The notes beneath the pieces are model-generated. The model was given only the letters and a program-made list of their open reading frames with translations, searched no databases and had not been told where the DNA came from. A DNA stretch of 64,000 bases from Apoderus coryli (lineage: Eukaryota; Arthropoda; Insecta; Coleoptera; Attelabidae). Position numbers and translations under genes: made by a program. The stretch's first letter is position 1, and the number at the start of each line of letters is the position of its first letter. Location: positions 3,596,001-3,660,000 of the forward strand of contig OU452201.1 in NCBI GenBank assembly GCA_911728435.2. The letters run 5' to 3'. Positions 48,612 through 59,980 of the stretch are shown piece after piece.

Positions 48612-51600
48612 TTACTGTTGGTATTCTTTTTGTAAATATTTAGCAATTGTACTTAATTGCATATTGTATGTGCCTTCGTAAATGCTACCAATCTTGCAAT
48701 CTCTGTAGAATTTTTCTTGTATAAAATCTTTCGTGAATCCAACACCGCCCATCCAATCAATACATTTAACCGTAGTTTCCTGTGCAACTTGTGCAGCATA
48801 ATATTTTGCCATAGCAGCCTCTTTCACAAATGGTACATCAGCTTCAACTAATCGGGCTGCGTTGTATGTTAGAAGTCTGGCGCACTCGATTTCTGTGGCG
48901 ATTGTAGCTATTTGATGTTGCATACCCTAAGAGGAAGTTGTAAGCATTAATATTATTGCATCAATAATATTGTATTGCCTACCTGAAATGAAAAAATAGG
49001 CTTTCCAAACTGGTGACGCTCCAGCGTATATGGAATTGTAGCATCGAAACATCCTTGAGCTAATCCAATCATTTGTGCAGCGATTCCAATACGACCTTCA
49101 TTTAAATAACCCGCAGCGATTTTATAACCCTCACCGTATTTTCCGATGATAGAACTCTCATGTACCCGCACATTATCGAGATTTATCATGCACGTTCCAG
49201 AAGCTACTATTCCTAACTTATTTTCTGGTTTAGCAACGCTTAGACCAGGTGTGTCGCGGTCGACAATGAAACAGGTAATACCTTTATATCCCTAAAAATA
49301 CATGAATTATAAATAATATACAGTAAACTGTCTAGAGTACAACATACTTTGGAGTGATCTGCGTTAGCCATGATCAAGAACATTCCAGCTAAATCAGAGT
49401 TGGATATCCACATTTTAGACCCATTCAAAATGAAGTGTTCTCCATCTTTTTTTGCTGTTGTTTTCAATGCAAACGCATCACTTCCTGAGCTTGGTTCGGT
49501 TAATGCGAAACTGGCTACCTGTGGTTAAGAAATAATATATTGACAAAGTTTATCAAGTATATAGATAGAGTTTGCTAATATAGTCAAAGTAGCAAGCAAG
49601 GACCATTCAGTAGACTGAAAACAAAAGACCGTTTTATTTCTGTTTTGACATAACTGCAAGTTGACAGTTACAATGCTTACTTGTGAATACATTTTTAAAT
49701 TAAGAAGTTCACTGTAAAAATGAACTCAACGCGCCAATAGTATCCTGCTGTCATTTATTACGGTTAAAAACATTGAGAGACTTTGTGATGAGGCAATATT
49801 GATGATGAGAACTTTACAATACGAGATCTAGATAGTCCATTGTTTTCTAGTGACGATTATAAAATATTAATAAACTTACCATGTCAGTTCCTAATCGAGG
49901 TAAATATTTATTTTTCTGCTCGGTGTTGCCCAGTTTAATGACAACTTTATTAACAAGTGTGTTGTGGATATCCACAAGGGCAGCTACAGCTGGATCAACT
50001 TTCGATAATTCCTCGACACAAACTACTGTTGTCATAAAATTACATCCGGAACCATTGTATTCTGTACCAATTTCGATACCCATCAACTAAAATACCACCA
50101 GATAACCATATATAATAATTATAATAAATTTTAAATATTGAACTACGAAGATAATAAGTATCCAAGTAGTAAACTGACTGCCGACTTAGCTCAAGAGCAG
50201 ATGCAGGATAAAACAGGTTAATCACTGCAGGTCATCTTTATTTTTAATTGTAGTTAAGTATGTAAAAAAACTAATAATAATTTTTTAATTGCTTGAAAAA
50301 TCACTGAAAAGATGTATTCGAAACGTAGCAAATAATTTGAAAGCAAGTTGACACAGATTTTACATTTTCGCTTTACATTGACGAATAAAAGTTACCTACC
50401 AAGAAAATTGTTGAAGCAAAACCTGTAGAGCAAATTGTCCATAGTAATGAACATTTTTTGATATTTTGAAATATTTCAAAAATGAGAGAAAAATGACTAA
50501 TACAATCAAATAATATGGTAATTTATCAGTGTTAAAATTATTATATTAAAAAAAATCATCTGGGATGAAACGGCCATTACTAATCGCAATTTTGATACAA
50601 ATAGCAAACAGCAATTCATAAAAAATGGGCATCTTCGGAGATATTGGCCAAATTGTATCGATCAGTCCATCATCATTTTTTTAAAATAATTGAACATCTA
50701 AAGTGTAGGTTATGTACGTCAGGTGTCAGGTTATATATTTAAAACCATATCTACCTATATCCTATGTATATTTAATTATTTGTCGTTATCTTTCTACCAA
50801 AATTAAATTATGTTTTGTAGTTAAAACAAGTCAATATCAAACATATTTTAATCTGGGTGACCTTTACATAACATTTGAAACAGATAAGAATTATGAAATT
50901 TAATAAGGTGACAACTTGAAAAGTTTATAGCCACCATAAGAACTTTAGTGTTGAAATGAATGTTAGGGGTTTGTTAAAGACTATCTTTTACTAAAGAAGT
51001 ACCTAGTAGTTAAATTTGATTAAAAAATAATAATTAAAATACCTAATTATTATAGATAAGTGCATTCACATATATCAGCATTGCTTTATTCCTAGCTATA
51101 TGTGGCCATTTGAAAGTAAACAATAACCTGAAATCATTATAATGTGATATTATATAGCGCCTTACATACCCCATTTTCGAACAATAGTTTTAAAACTGAA
51201 TCTTTAAATTTGCCTTCATTTTCCATATCACGTACATGGGGAGCTATTTGTTCTTTTGCTAATCTAGCCACTAAAAATAATAAAAAAAAAATACTATAGT
51301 TTCTTTTGCTAATCTACACTAAAAATAATAAAAAATGCAATTTACAATAATAAAAACTATAGGTGCAACCTACCTATATATCTATTGTTCTATCAAAAGT
51401 TCAAACTAGGTATATTGTCAAATAAATTATTGATATTTTCAAATTCTATTCCTATAATACTTATCATTTGCTGTATAGCAACAACGAGTAAACATTAATT
51501 TAAGCGGAATATTCAATATCCAATTAAGTAGTTTAAATTTGAACATACTCACCAGTTTCTTTCATCGCCAGCTCATCTTCAGTTAAAAATGTGAGAGGTA

Positions 51601-51761
51601 GGCGTGTCGATAGGTTTTCCTCGTCGAATTTTTGCGATGATAGAGAAAATGTACGGTTACCACAATTTTTCAAACTTCTTAGAAACTGCAAATAATTTGA
51701 AATTAATTTTAACATATTTAAATTTAAAACTTATTATACCTGTCGTGTTAGAGTAGCCATA
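48612..51761 (-). CDS. ACADSB: Short/branched-chain acyl-CoA dehydrogenase, mitochondrial
   Basis: FAD-dependent mitochondrial enzyme that oxidises short branched acyl-CoAs, mainly 2-methylbutyryl-CoA from isoleucine. Seven coding exons join in phase on the minus strand: 51761-51741, 51685-51553, 51270-51170, 50086-49880, 49518-49348, 49291-48983 and 48926-48612, giving 418 aa (human 432). The first exon has only seven codons (MATLTRQ). With exon 2 it forms a basic, Ser- and Arg-containing presequence that fits a mitochondrial signal. Core words are [61 protein letters not shown] and [17 protein letters not shown], where the Glu of YEG (about residue 398) should be the catalytic base. All junctions are GT-AG. 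A duplicated acceptor lies just upstream of exon 3. Confidence 0.96.
51301..51335 (-). repeat. Local duplicate of an exon 3 splice acceptor (decoy)
   Basis: Bases 51,301-51,335 copy 51,251-51,288, the boundary of acyl-CoA dehydrogenase exon 3, with two bases lost. Both copies keep a TTTTTAG acceptor on the minus strand. The real one is followed by TGGCTAGATT; the duplicate is followed by TGTAGATT, which gives an immediate in-frame stop from phase 1. Confidence 0.75.
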
Positions 51762-52810
51762 TTTTCTCGATAATAACGCACACACAGATAATTTTGATAG
51801 ATTAAGTATAGCTACGTAATAAATATACCTATTCCTAATTAAATACAAAAATTCACGTTATATTTATATGTTGAAAATATTGTAGAGTAATTTGAATGCG
51901 GAGCAGCAACGAATAACACGCTATATGTAATACTAAACTGGTAATCTTACACTTTATTATTTATCATATTATTGTTATTATCTAATTTTATTAGAGAACA
52001 TAACAAGACCTGAATCTAAATCTGTCGGTATTGCATTGATAGGAGGTCTAAACGATGTTTGTTTTTTATCAATGATTAGGAAAGTAAGTATAATATGGTT
52101 TTGTTTATATTTGTACAAATTAAATATGACTACAAGAGTACACTCAACTAAAAGAAATTAGTTGACCATTTACTTTAAATAATAAACAAGTAGTTTCCAC
52201 CCACTACATCAAAAACCGGTTGAATTCTTTTAAAAATATTCCAAGTATTTCTTGAAATTTCAAATAATCAAGGTAGTAATCTATAGTGATGGGCAAAAAT
52301 AACCGCCTTATTTATATGACCAGCGTTTAACCGGTTTGTTTGTTCTTCCAGTGTTTTTATTTGATCCTATATCCTAACAGGTTGACGAATAACCGAAATT
52401 AAACTTGTTACTACGATATTTTCCGTGTATTGGAAATATCGTAACTAATATACGAAAATTATTTAAAACAAAAATACTTATTTTTAACTTAGTTTCTTCT
52501 TGATTTTTAAAGAAAACAAACATTTTTATTCAGTTTATCATCATTCGAGAAACCAGTATTTTTAAATTCGATGTAATTTTATTCCATATTATAATATATG
52601 ATTTCAGTTGCGAAATACATAATTATATGTAATATGATTTTTTATTTATTTATTCTGCTGCGAAGCATCATTACTTCATTTCACTACATTTTTATAGAGA
52701 CCAACAGAAAAGAAGAAGATTAACTTTCATTTGACTTTTATTGCTCTCTCTCTCTGAATATGAATGACAAGTGACAAGCACAAAGTTGTGTCTTGTGTCA
52801 ACATATATTA
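51762..52810. other. Divergent promoter region, acyl-CoA dehydrogenase and ribosomal protein L26
   Basis: About 1 kb between two genes read outward. No coding frame is supported. A CT microsatellite lies at about 52,744-52,757, upstream of the presumed L26 transcription start. Confidence 0.45.
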
Positions 52811-53038
52811 TTTCTTTTTTGACATTTCTTGTAAGTGTAGTTGGTGAGTTTTAATATTTTCGTTAAAAAATCTTTAATCATCCGTGTTTGTTAAATAAAA
52901 AATGTCTTTTAAAGTATTTGAAATAAATCTATTCTCGTATTTCTATAATCAGAAACATATATTTAAGGAATATTTCGTTACTTAAAAAAGAAAATCGTAA
53001 ACATAACCACATAATATTGTGTATTGTAATTTTTTCAG
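52811..53038 (+). promoter_or_regulatory. Presumed L26 transcription start with 5' terminal pyrimidine tract and leader intron
   Basis: A pyrimidine tract TTTCTTTTTTGACATTTCTT (52,811-52,830) is followed at once by GTAAGT. The matching acceptor, TAATTTTTTCAG, ends at 53,038, 17 bases before the L26 start codon. A short non-coding first exon with a pyrimidine-rich start followed by an intron is the usual layout of ribosomal protein genes, whose 5' pyrimidine tract controls translation. The precise start site is inferred. Confidence 0.5.
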
Positions 53039-53055
53039 GAGGAACACATTTAGAA

Positions 53056-54007
53056 ATGAAGTTAAACAAATTAGTGACTTCCTCGAGAAGTAAAAACCGT
53101 AAACGGCATTTCACAGCTCCATCTCACATTAGACGGCGTTTAATGTCATCTCCTTTGTCTAAGGAACTTAGACAAAAATATAATGTTCGCACTATGCCAG
53201 TTCGTAAAGATGATGAGGTTCAAGTAAGTCGTATATTCTCAAACTAATTGTTAAAGTCGCACTGCACAGTTGTGTTATGTTTTAGGTAGTTCGTGGACAT
53301 TACAAAGGCCAACAAGTTGGTAAAATCGTACAAGTGTATAGGAAAAAGTTCGTAATATACATAGAACGGATACAACGTGAGAAAGCAAATGGCGCTAGCG
53401 TTTATGTCGGCATTCATCCATCAAAGGTAGGCTATATTACTATTATTACTGTTTTTAATCCTGCATTATATTCGTTGTGTAATTTTAGGTAAGTGGTTAG
53501 TTAATGTCGCCCTAGTGAATTGAGAAAAATAAAGACCTAAACTCTTTTCAATCAAATTCACTAGACACATTGACTTGCCACTAACCTAAATTATACGATG
53601 AACGTAAAATGTTGGATTATGTACTGTTTGCAATATCCTGACTGCTTCTGCATTTTAAAATGATGATTTCAAACCATTCGTAGACCGTAAGGTTTCGTGG
53701 TTCCTTGTAGTTCAGTTGGCAAAAGTTTTTTTTGTTATACTTGGGCTACATTGAACTGCACTTACATATGGTGAGAAAATGGCACTGATTTTTCAATTTC
53801 AACAAAGTTCGAATGTCAACGAAAATTTGATTCTCGATTTAAACATGTATTTTTTATCTTTTGCAGGTAGTCATTGTGAAACTTAAAATGGACAAAGATA
53901 GGAAAAAGATTGTTGATAGAAGAGCTAAAGGTCGTTTGGCTGCTTTAGGTAAAGACAAAGGCAAATATACTGAAGAATCGGCTGCGACTGCAGTAGAAAC
54001 ATCTTAA
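53056..54007 (+). CDS. RpL26: Ribosomal protein L26 (uL24), large subunit
   Basis: Component of the cytosolic 60S subunit (universal name uL24), located near the exit tunnel. Three coding exons join in phase 0: 53056-53223, 53286-53426 and 53867-54007, giving 149 aa (human 145). The start [20 protein letters not shown] is the invariant eukaryotic one. Next come [19 protein letters not shown], the KOW-type turn [20 protein letters not shown], and [20 protein letters not shown], then a lysine- and glutamate-rich C-terminal tail. Introns are GT-AG. Intron 2 holds a hairpin (listed separately). The gene is convergent with the PBDC1 homologue, with 163 bases between the stop codons. Confidence 0.98.
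53473..53604. repeat. Imperfect hairpin in L26 intron 2
   Basis: Arms of about 55 bases: the left contains TTAGGTAAGTGGTTAGTTAA and CTAGTGAATTGA, the right the inverted words AATTCACTAGACACATTGAC and CCACTAACCTAAA. Mismatches and small bulges are spread along the stem. It resembles a small MITE; an intronic small RNA precursor is less likely. The left arm also contains AG|GTAAGT. Confidence 0.55.
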
Positions 54008-54037
54008 AATATGTTTTATATGTTAATTTAAGTAAAT

Positions 54038-54043
54038 AATAAA
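54038..54043 (+). terminator. Poly(A) signal of the L26 gene
   Basis: AATAAA 31 bases past the TAA stop, a typical short 3' UTR for a ribosomal protein gene. On the other strand an ATTAAA (54,082-54,077) is the likely signal of the convergent PBDC1 homologue. Confidence 0.65.
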
Positions 54044-54170
54044 GAAAACACAATGTTTATACTTTGTAATTATTTTTTTTAATGAAACTTAAAAATTCAT
54101 ATTATGAAATCAGGATAACAAAAAATAGTACTACCACTACCAAAGAAAAAAAAATCAGTTATTAAGAATT

Positions 54171-54730
54171 CTACAATTTGTCGGCAAATTTTTTCCTCAA
54201 AATATCGTTAATACCTTCGCGATTTCTTGCAATTTCAATAGCAAAAAATTGTATTCTAGTCACTAAGATCATGTTAACTTCTTCACAACCCCGACTTGCA
54301 TCACTTCGCAATAATGTTCCAAAACTATAGTCGTCAACGATATTTTTAAACCTCTCACAAAATGGTCTCCATTTTGCTTTCTCTTTAGTGCTTTTCAGTT
54401 CATTTTCATTGATAACATGTAGATCTAGGAGTGGAAATTCTTCTCTAAATATTTTGTATATCAGATCGTCTACAGGAGTTAGTTTAAGATCTTTTGGATC
54501 AGCTGAACATAATATCTGAAAACTATTATTATGAACTTTTCAATCATTTTATAGTATATCGAAGACTTACATTAAAATATACTTCAGCATGTTCGTAGGC
54601 CTTAATTGCCCACATTGTTTCAACGCTTTGGTCATTTTCAAATTCGTCTGCTGGTCGAGACAGGACATCCTATAAAAATTAAGACAAAATTGAATAAATT
54701 CTGAAGAGTTATTTATTTTATATTTACCAT
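54171..54730 (-). CDS. PBDC1: PBDC1 homologue (conserved eukaryotic protein)
   Basis: PBDC1 is a small conserved protein whose exact role I cannot state; the old name, polysaccharide biosynthesis domain containing 1, says little about it. Three coding exons on the minus strand join in phase 0: 54730-54728 (only the ATG, followed by GTAAAT), 54669-54571 and 54515-54171, giving 148 aa. Family words are MWAIKAYEHAEVYFN, KLTPVDDLIYKIFREEF, KWRPFCERFKNIVDDYSFGT, LLRSDAS and RIQFFAIEIARNREGIN. The long low-complexity acidic tail of the human protein is absent and the N-terminus is shorter. A start at the Met of MWAIK in exon 2 is an alternative if the one-codon exon is wrong. Convergent with L26. 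Confidence 0.88.
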
Positions 54731-55374
54731 TATTGTTTATTGTATGTTTGTTAATTTAGTTACATCATAACCTCAATATAATTTAGTTCTTGATGGTTAT
54801 TGTTTTGCGAACAGTGATTTTTTTCACTGATATTTAAAAATCATATATCACAGTCGTGACTTAGGTTATATTAATATGACCTGTGAATTTGATACTTTGT
54901 TGCTGAATAAAACTATTTTTAATTAATACTGTACCCTTACCTACTTGGTTTTTGGGAAAACACTCCATAATAGGCGTTATCCTTCAACACTCACCTGCCT
55001 GTCACAGACGTTTCTTTTACAAATTTGATTGATTAGTTTCATTAATTACTACAAATTAATACCATTCAACCCCTCGATAAATGGATTACTTCAGAAAATA
55101 ATCTCAAAATGTTTATAGCCATTGTTAATTTTGGCATTCTTTATAAAAAAATGTAAGATGACTGGTAGGTGATCATGTCTCATCAGCACAGCTGATCTGA
55201 GTTTGTACAAGGATAACACATGTGTTCTAGCTATGGTGGAACCTTGGTAAATTAAGACGCAATAACACACAAGTGAACGTCAACAAAACATACCAAAATC
55301 AATTTTAATTCTCCCCATCGTCAGTGGCATTATTTGATCTTTAGTTTATTTAAAATGATATATAAACATTTCGG

Positions 55375-56350
55375 TAAACATGCAGTATAGTTGTACTAAA
55401 TTATGGTCTGACCGCGCCGCTGCGCAGTCAGACGAATTTTATGCGAAAAAGTGTCACTACTCTAACGATGTTGCCAGGTTGGTATCTATTCACTATATCG
55501 ACTGATAGAATGAAATACAATTTTATGATATTATAAATTTATACAGTGGATGTAATTATTATATCATTGCTGGGGGTAAAATGCTGAGTATGCAAGGTTA
55601 GGTAGCAGGCAGGGATGTGTTGTAAGGGTGTAATAGTGATGATCAGGAAGAGTTAGTAAAGGAGGGTGAGTATAGAAAGCAGGATTGAGATGAAATGTAG
55701 TAGTCACGTAGTTGTTATATTAGTTCGATAGCAGTCATTATTAGGACAACACATCCCTGCCTGCTACCTAACCTTCCATACTCAGCATTTTACCCTCAGC
55801 CTCCGGCAATATTTGTGTGGATTAGTTCGATAGCAGTCATCGTTACGTAATCATTGCAGGAGGTTAAATGTAAAATGCTGAGTATGGAAGGTTAGGTAGC
55901 AGGCAGGGATGTGTTGTCCCAATAATGACTTCTATGGAACTAATATAACAACTATCTGCCTACTACATCTCATCTCAATCCAGCTTTCTACACCCACCCT
56001 CCTTTACTAACTCTTCCTGATAATTACTATTACACCCTTACAATACATCCCTGCCTGCTACCTAACTTTCGATACTCAGCATTTTACCCCCAACCTCCTG
56101 CAATGATTATACCTAACGATGACTGCTATCGAACTAATCCACATAAATATAACAAATAGGTGTATAACAGAGTAGCATTTACATTTAACGGTCAAAAATT
56201 ATGCGCCAAATATTTAACTGTTTCACATAATATGTGTGTTTTAAACCTGGCAACACCACACTTCGATTACAATCTGAACTCCCCAAAACTCGTCTGACTG
56301 CGCAGCGGCGCGGTCAGACCATAATTTAGTACAACTATACTACATGTTTA
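55375..56350. repeat. Complex palindromic element with GC-rich ends
   Basis: Inverted ends of about 60 bases (55,375-55,434 and 56,290-56,350) contain TATAGTTGTACTAAATTATG followed by GTCTGACCGCGCCGCTGCGC and AGTCAGACGA. The second part is itself self-complementary (GTCTGAC pairs with GTCAGAC). Inside, a word of about 44 bases containing AAGGTTAGGTAGCAGGCAGG occurs four times with alternating orientation: + at 55,578, - at 55,746, + at 55,872 and - at 56,041. Another inverted pair starts near 55,661 and 55,959. No coding frame is seen. It looks like a non-autonomous DNA transposon. It sits between the PBDC1 homologue and the WAP gene. Confidence 0.75.
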
Positions 56351-56555
56351 CCCACCCCGTTATATGTTCGGTGGTATAATGTAATGCGATGTGCAAGTTA
56401 TGGAAAAAATGCCACTGGTGATGAGTTGTAACTCTCGAAACATATCCCTAATGATACAAGTGATATTTGAATATATTTTATTGACGATGACTTGTTTCAA
56501 TGCTTTTTAATTATTTAATTTTGTCCTTATTTTCAAAATTCTCTTATGTAGTTAT

Positions 56556-56596
56556 CTATATACAGATCGATTTGGTTTCCGGTGGGACACCCTGTA
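56556..56596. repeat. Isolated copy of a transposon end
   Basis: TATACAGATCGATTTGGTTT followed by CCGGTGGGACACCCTGTA matches the right end of the element at 37,392-37,560 with about one difference. The rest of that element is not seen here. Confidence 0.6.
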
Positions 56597-57279
56597 AAAG
56601 AAAATGCAATTATAGCTTAATAAAAGCAGGAAAGGCCCAAAATAAAGAAAATAATTTTCTTGAGGTTTGATTTCAAGAAAAACTAGCAATATAGGTATAC
56701 AAATTTCAACATAAAATTTAATAAAACAATTTTTAACAACTAGCATAACTTCTCAATTATTTAATTAAGTTAAATGTGAGAATTATTTTAGGATTAATCA
56801 TATATTATCAAGAAAAATCCAGTAGGTATTTGTACAAACAAATTGTCAACAAACTACTTCAATGCAATTTAACTGTAGTATAAAATCTTTTATATAATTT
56901 GCCTCAAGCGCTAAATTAGATTAAAAACCACGCATATATGATGACCAAGTCCAGTGTTATAAAATTTCCATACCTTCATGGGCGGGGATACACAGAATAA
57001 AGAAGTTTTATGTGGTTAATATTTTCTAGCAATATAAATCCTGATTATTGTTTGCCTTTGTTACGCCTCTGCTGCTCCGTATACGTTAATTGTTTATTAA
57101 GTGAAGGTAACAACAAATAAAAAGGCAGCATAATCAAACATTTAATTCATTTAAAACTTTAGTCCATATAACAGATAAACAAACTTTCACAAGTTTTTGG
57201 TTTTGACCTCTACAATTCAATATGGGTTAGTTAAGAATTTTATTAAATTTTAAACATGTTTCTAGTTTTTACTTTTCAG

Positions 57280-58182
57280 GTAAAATCGGCGTATTATTTT
57301 TGGTTTTAACTGCTGTAATCGCTTCTGAGAACTATGTTGAGGCATTAACTGATCGTAAGTACTTGTTTATGATTTAGATTGGTTGAAAATGTAAATAAAA
57401 CATATCTCTTTTCTAGCTAACTGCCCAGCATCTAATAAGATGATTTCATGCAGTCCAACATGTAAAGATGATTCAACATGCTTTGGCCGAAAATGCTGCC
57501 CAAATGTTTGTAACACAAAATCTTGTGTACCGGCAAATTTAGACACCAAAAATGATGGCTACAAGGGCACAAATCAAAGTAAGTACAATAATTTATTTAT
57601 AGGATCACCCAGAAAATAGACTTTTGTGTTTTTTTTTTTTTTTTTTGAAGTAGCCAGATCTGAGAGGAGTGACACATAAATATGTGAAATAAAACTCTTC
57701 GTTTTCTCCACAAATTTGATTCATACACGTTAAAATAAAATTAATAAATGCCAGCCATGTTTCGGAATCAAACAGATCCATCTTCAATTCAATTACCCTT
57801 TAATCTTTCATTAAATGGTGATAAACTGGAACATTAGTTGAAAACTTGAACATATAATTATAATTCATAAATCAAAGGCGTCTACTCCACAAAATACTTT
57901 TATACCTAGTTATAAAAAAAATCCACAAAATGGATATTTTGAATGTTATAATCTAAATTTAAAATCTAAAAAAACGTATAAAGAATCTAATTTGTGGAGA
58001 ATACGTGTTTTATTTCACATATTTTGTGTGTATATATTTAACTGGTTCATCCTCAAATACCTTAAAAGTTTCTACTTTTAGAATCTGGAACAGGCAGCTA
58101 CTGTGGGGATGTAAAATGCAATTCGTTTGAAAAATGTGAACTGAATAGAAGCACCAAGAAACAAAAATGTGTTAGACAGTAG
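57280..58182 (+). CDS. Secreted WAP-domain protein (N-terminal exon not found)
   Basis: Three exons join in phase: 57280-57354, 57417-57578 and 58082-58182, ending with TAG. The first encodes a hydrophobic stretch (GVLFLVLTAVIASENYV) that reads as a signal peptide. The second encodes a whey-acidic-protein fold with eight cysteines in the expected order, including the CC pair (NCPASNKMISCSPTC, then CFGRKCCPNVC). The third encodes a four-cysteine tail (CGDVKCNSFEKCELN). WAP proteins are often protease inhibitors or antimicrobial; which applies here is unknown. The start codon must lie in an upstream exon that ends in phase 1; I could not locate it. A poly(A) signal AATAAA lies at 58,250-58,255. 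Confidence 0.8.
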
Positions 58183-58249
58183 AATATATTAAAATAATAT
58201 GTAGTACCTCTATTTACTGTAACTATACTATATCGACAACCCACCGCTT

Positions 58250-58255
58250 AATAAA
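58250..58255 (+). terminator. Candidate poly(A) signal of the WAP gene
   Basis: AATAAA, about 68 bases past the TAG stop at 58,180-58,182. Confidence 0.5.
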
Positions 58256-58432
58256 TAATCATCCAAAATGGTACTAATATAATATACTTAATTATTATGT
58301 TACATAACTCATATAAGGATACAACAAATTCTTAATTAGTTCTACTGGTTACTTCTTTACTAATTTTGTATGTAGTATCAGGATCATTGTAATAAATAAA
58401 AAAGTTAAAGGTCGATTTTTAACAAGTCAATA

Positions 58433-59528
58433 TCATGTTTTAACCCGCGCTCCAAGGGAGCGATTTGTTGACTTATCTAGTCGTTTTTGCTGCAATTCCC
58501 ATGCTTTCCGTTCGCGTTCTAGTCGCTTCTGTTCTCGCAATACTTTCTGTGCTTCAGAATCTAAATTTTCACCCTCCCATCCAGAGGAATCTTCCCATTC
58601 ACCCAATTCAGCTGATGGCTAAAAGGAAACAGACAGATCAGTATTCCCACAATTTCATCAGTACGGCTGTTAAAAATTTAAACACAATTAGACACAGTGA
58701 CGTAGCCAGAGATATTTATGACTATAATACACATTTCTCGACCAATTTTTGTTACTTCTAATTGCTTATGCTTCTATTTCAAGCGCTCTCTACTATGTTG
58801 TGATTTTTGTAGAGCTCCAAAATTTTCTTCAGCAATTTCATTAAAATCAATTTTCACTCCGCTACGATATTATGTTCTCCTTTATTTTAGGTTGTTATAA
58901 CCTTTAGATTTTAAAAAATATATAAACGTTCACCTCCGGAAAATGTAGAGTATTCCTTCTGGTACAACTACTAAAAAAACCACAGCGTAGGTAGTCAACA
59001 AATTAACTACCAAAATAACTGTATTTTTGAAAAGGGCTCCTTGTAAGACGAAGAATTCAAACCCTTAAGCCTGACATACGCCCTAAAGTCTAGACACGCC
59101 ACTGTTTAGGGACCTACCAAAATATGAATATCTTCTCTGAAGTTCAGTCTATCAATTTTCTCACTATTACTACTATTCAATTTGTCTCCCACTAAAACTT
59201 TGGCCTGTTTAGTAATTTTCGGCGTCATATCTTCAAAAAAGTTCAACTGCTCTTCGTCATTCTCAATATTACTACTACCTTTTATAGCTTGTTTTCTATA
59301 TAAATCAATAAAATCCTGCACAGTCTTCGGTTCTTGTTCCAAATGTTCTTTGCCCCATTCTGACCAATCTCCTGGCGTTTCATTGCTGTTTGAAATTACG
59401 TGCGTTAACTGTACGGTATCAGTGTAACTGGAACGTCTCTTACGAAAACAACATAGCGTTTTCCGAAATAGATTAACTATAATTAGTATTAATGATTTTA
59501 TTTTGTTTACAAAAATCGTTACTAACAT
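58433..59528 (-). CDS. EBAG9: EBAG9/RCAS1 homologue (Golgi membrane protein)
   Basis: EBAG9 is a Golgi-associated membrane protein that in vertebrates affects vesicle secretion and glycosylation. Two coding exons on the minus strand, 59528-59118 and 58618-58433, join in phase 0 to give 198 aa (human 213). A hydrophobic N-terminus (LILIIVNLF) followed by a cysteine-rich basic word (KTLCCFRKRR) fits an N-terminal membrane anchor. Family words are DWSEWG, FFEDMTPKITKQAKVLVGDK, then in exon 2 GEWEDSSGWEGENLDSEAQK and a coiled-coil rich in Arg, Glu and Lys (LREQKRLERERKAWELQQKR), ending GARVKT. The intron is about 500 bases, GT-AG. The gene is convergent with the WAP gene. Confidence 0.9.
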
Positions 59529-59701
59529 GTTTAGGTATAAATGACAATTAAAATAATATCATTTTATTATTAGCTAATTCAGTATACTTTTATTTTTAAT
59601 TAAATGTAAAAGAAAAACAAGTATCTGGATTATAGGTTATGGACTTGTCTCTTGTCTATTTAGTACAGACAGATGTCATAGTAGGTACCGATCATATACA
59701 T

Positions 59702-59853
59702 AGAGGACTATATCGCTCAAAACCGTATGCGCAACCGAATAAAGGGAGGTAGAGAAACCGCCATTTTGATGTGGTTTTGTTGCCAAGTTATTTCATTGCC
59801 TTCTAATTTAATGTTTATACTATAACATGTTGAAAGGACACATAAAATTAATA
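59702..59853. repeat. Dispersed repeat copy upstream of EBAG9
   Basis: Imperfect reverse complement of 15,643-15,797: it starts TATATCGCTCAAAACCGTAT and ends around ACATGTTGAAAGGACACATA. It lies about 170 bases above the EBAG9 start codon, so it may border that promoter. Confidence 0.65.
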
Positions 59854-59980
59854 TCTGGTTGTTTTAATAATATTAGAATAATCTAATATTTTTATATATC
59901 ATTATGAAAGAGATATGATAAAATTGTTGGATTTATTACTGTCAGATTATAAGTATGTAATTTTAATACTCAATAATGTA

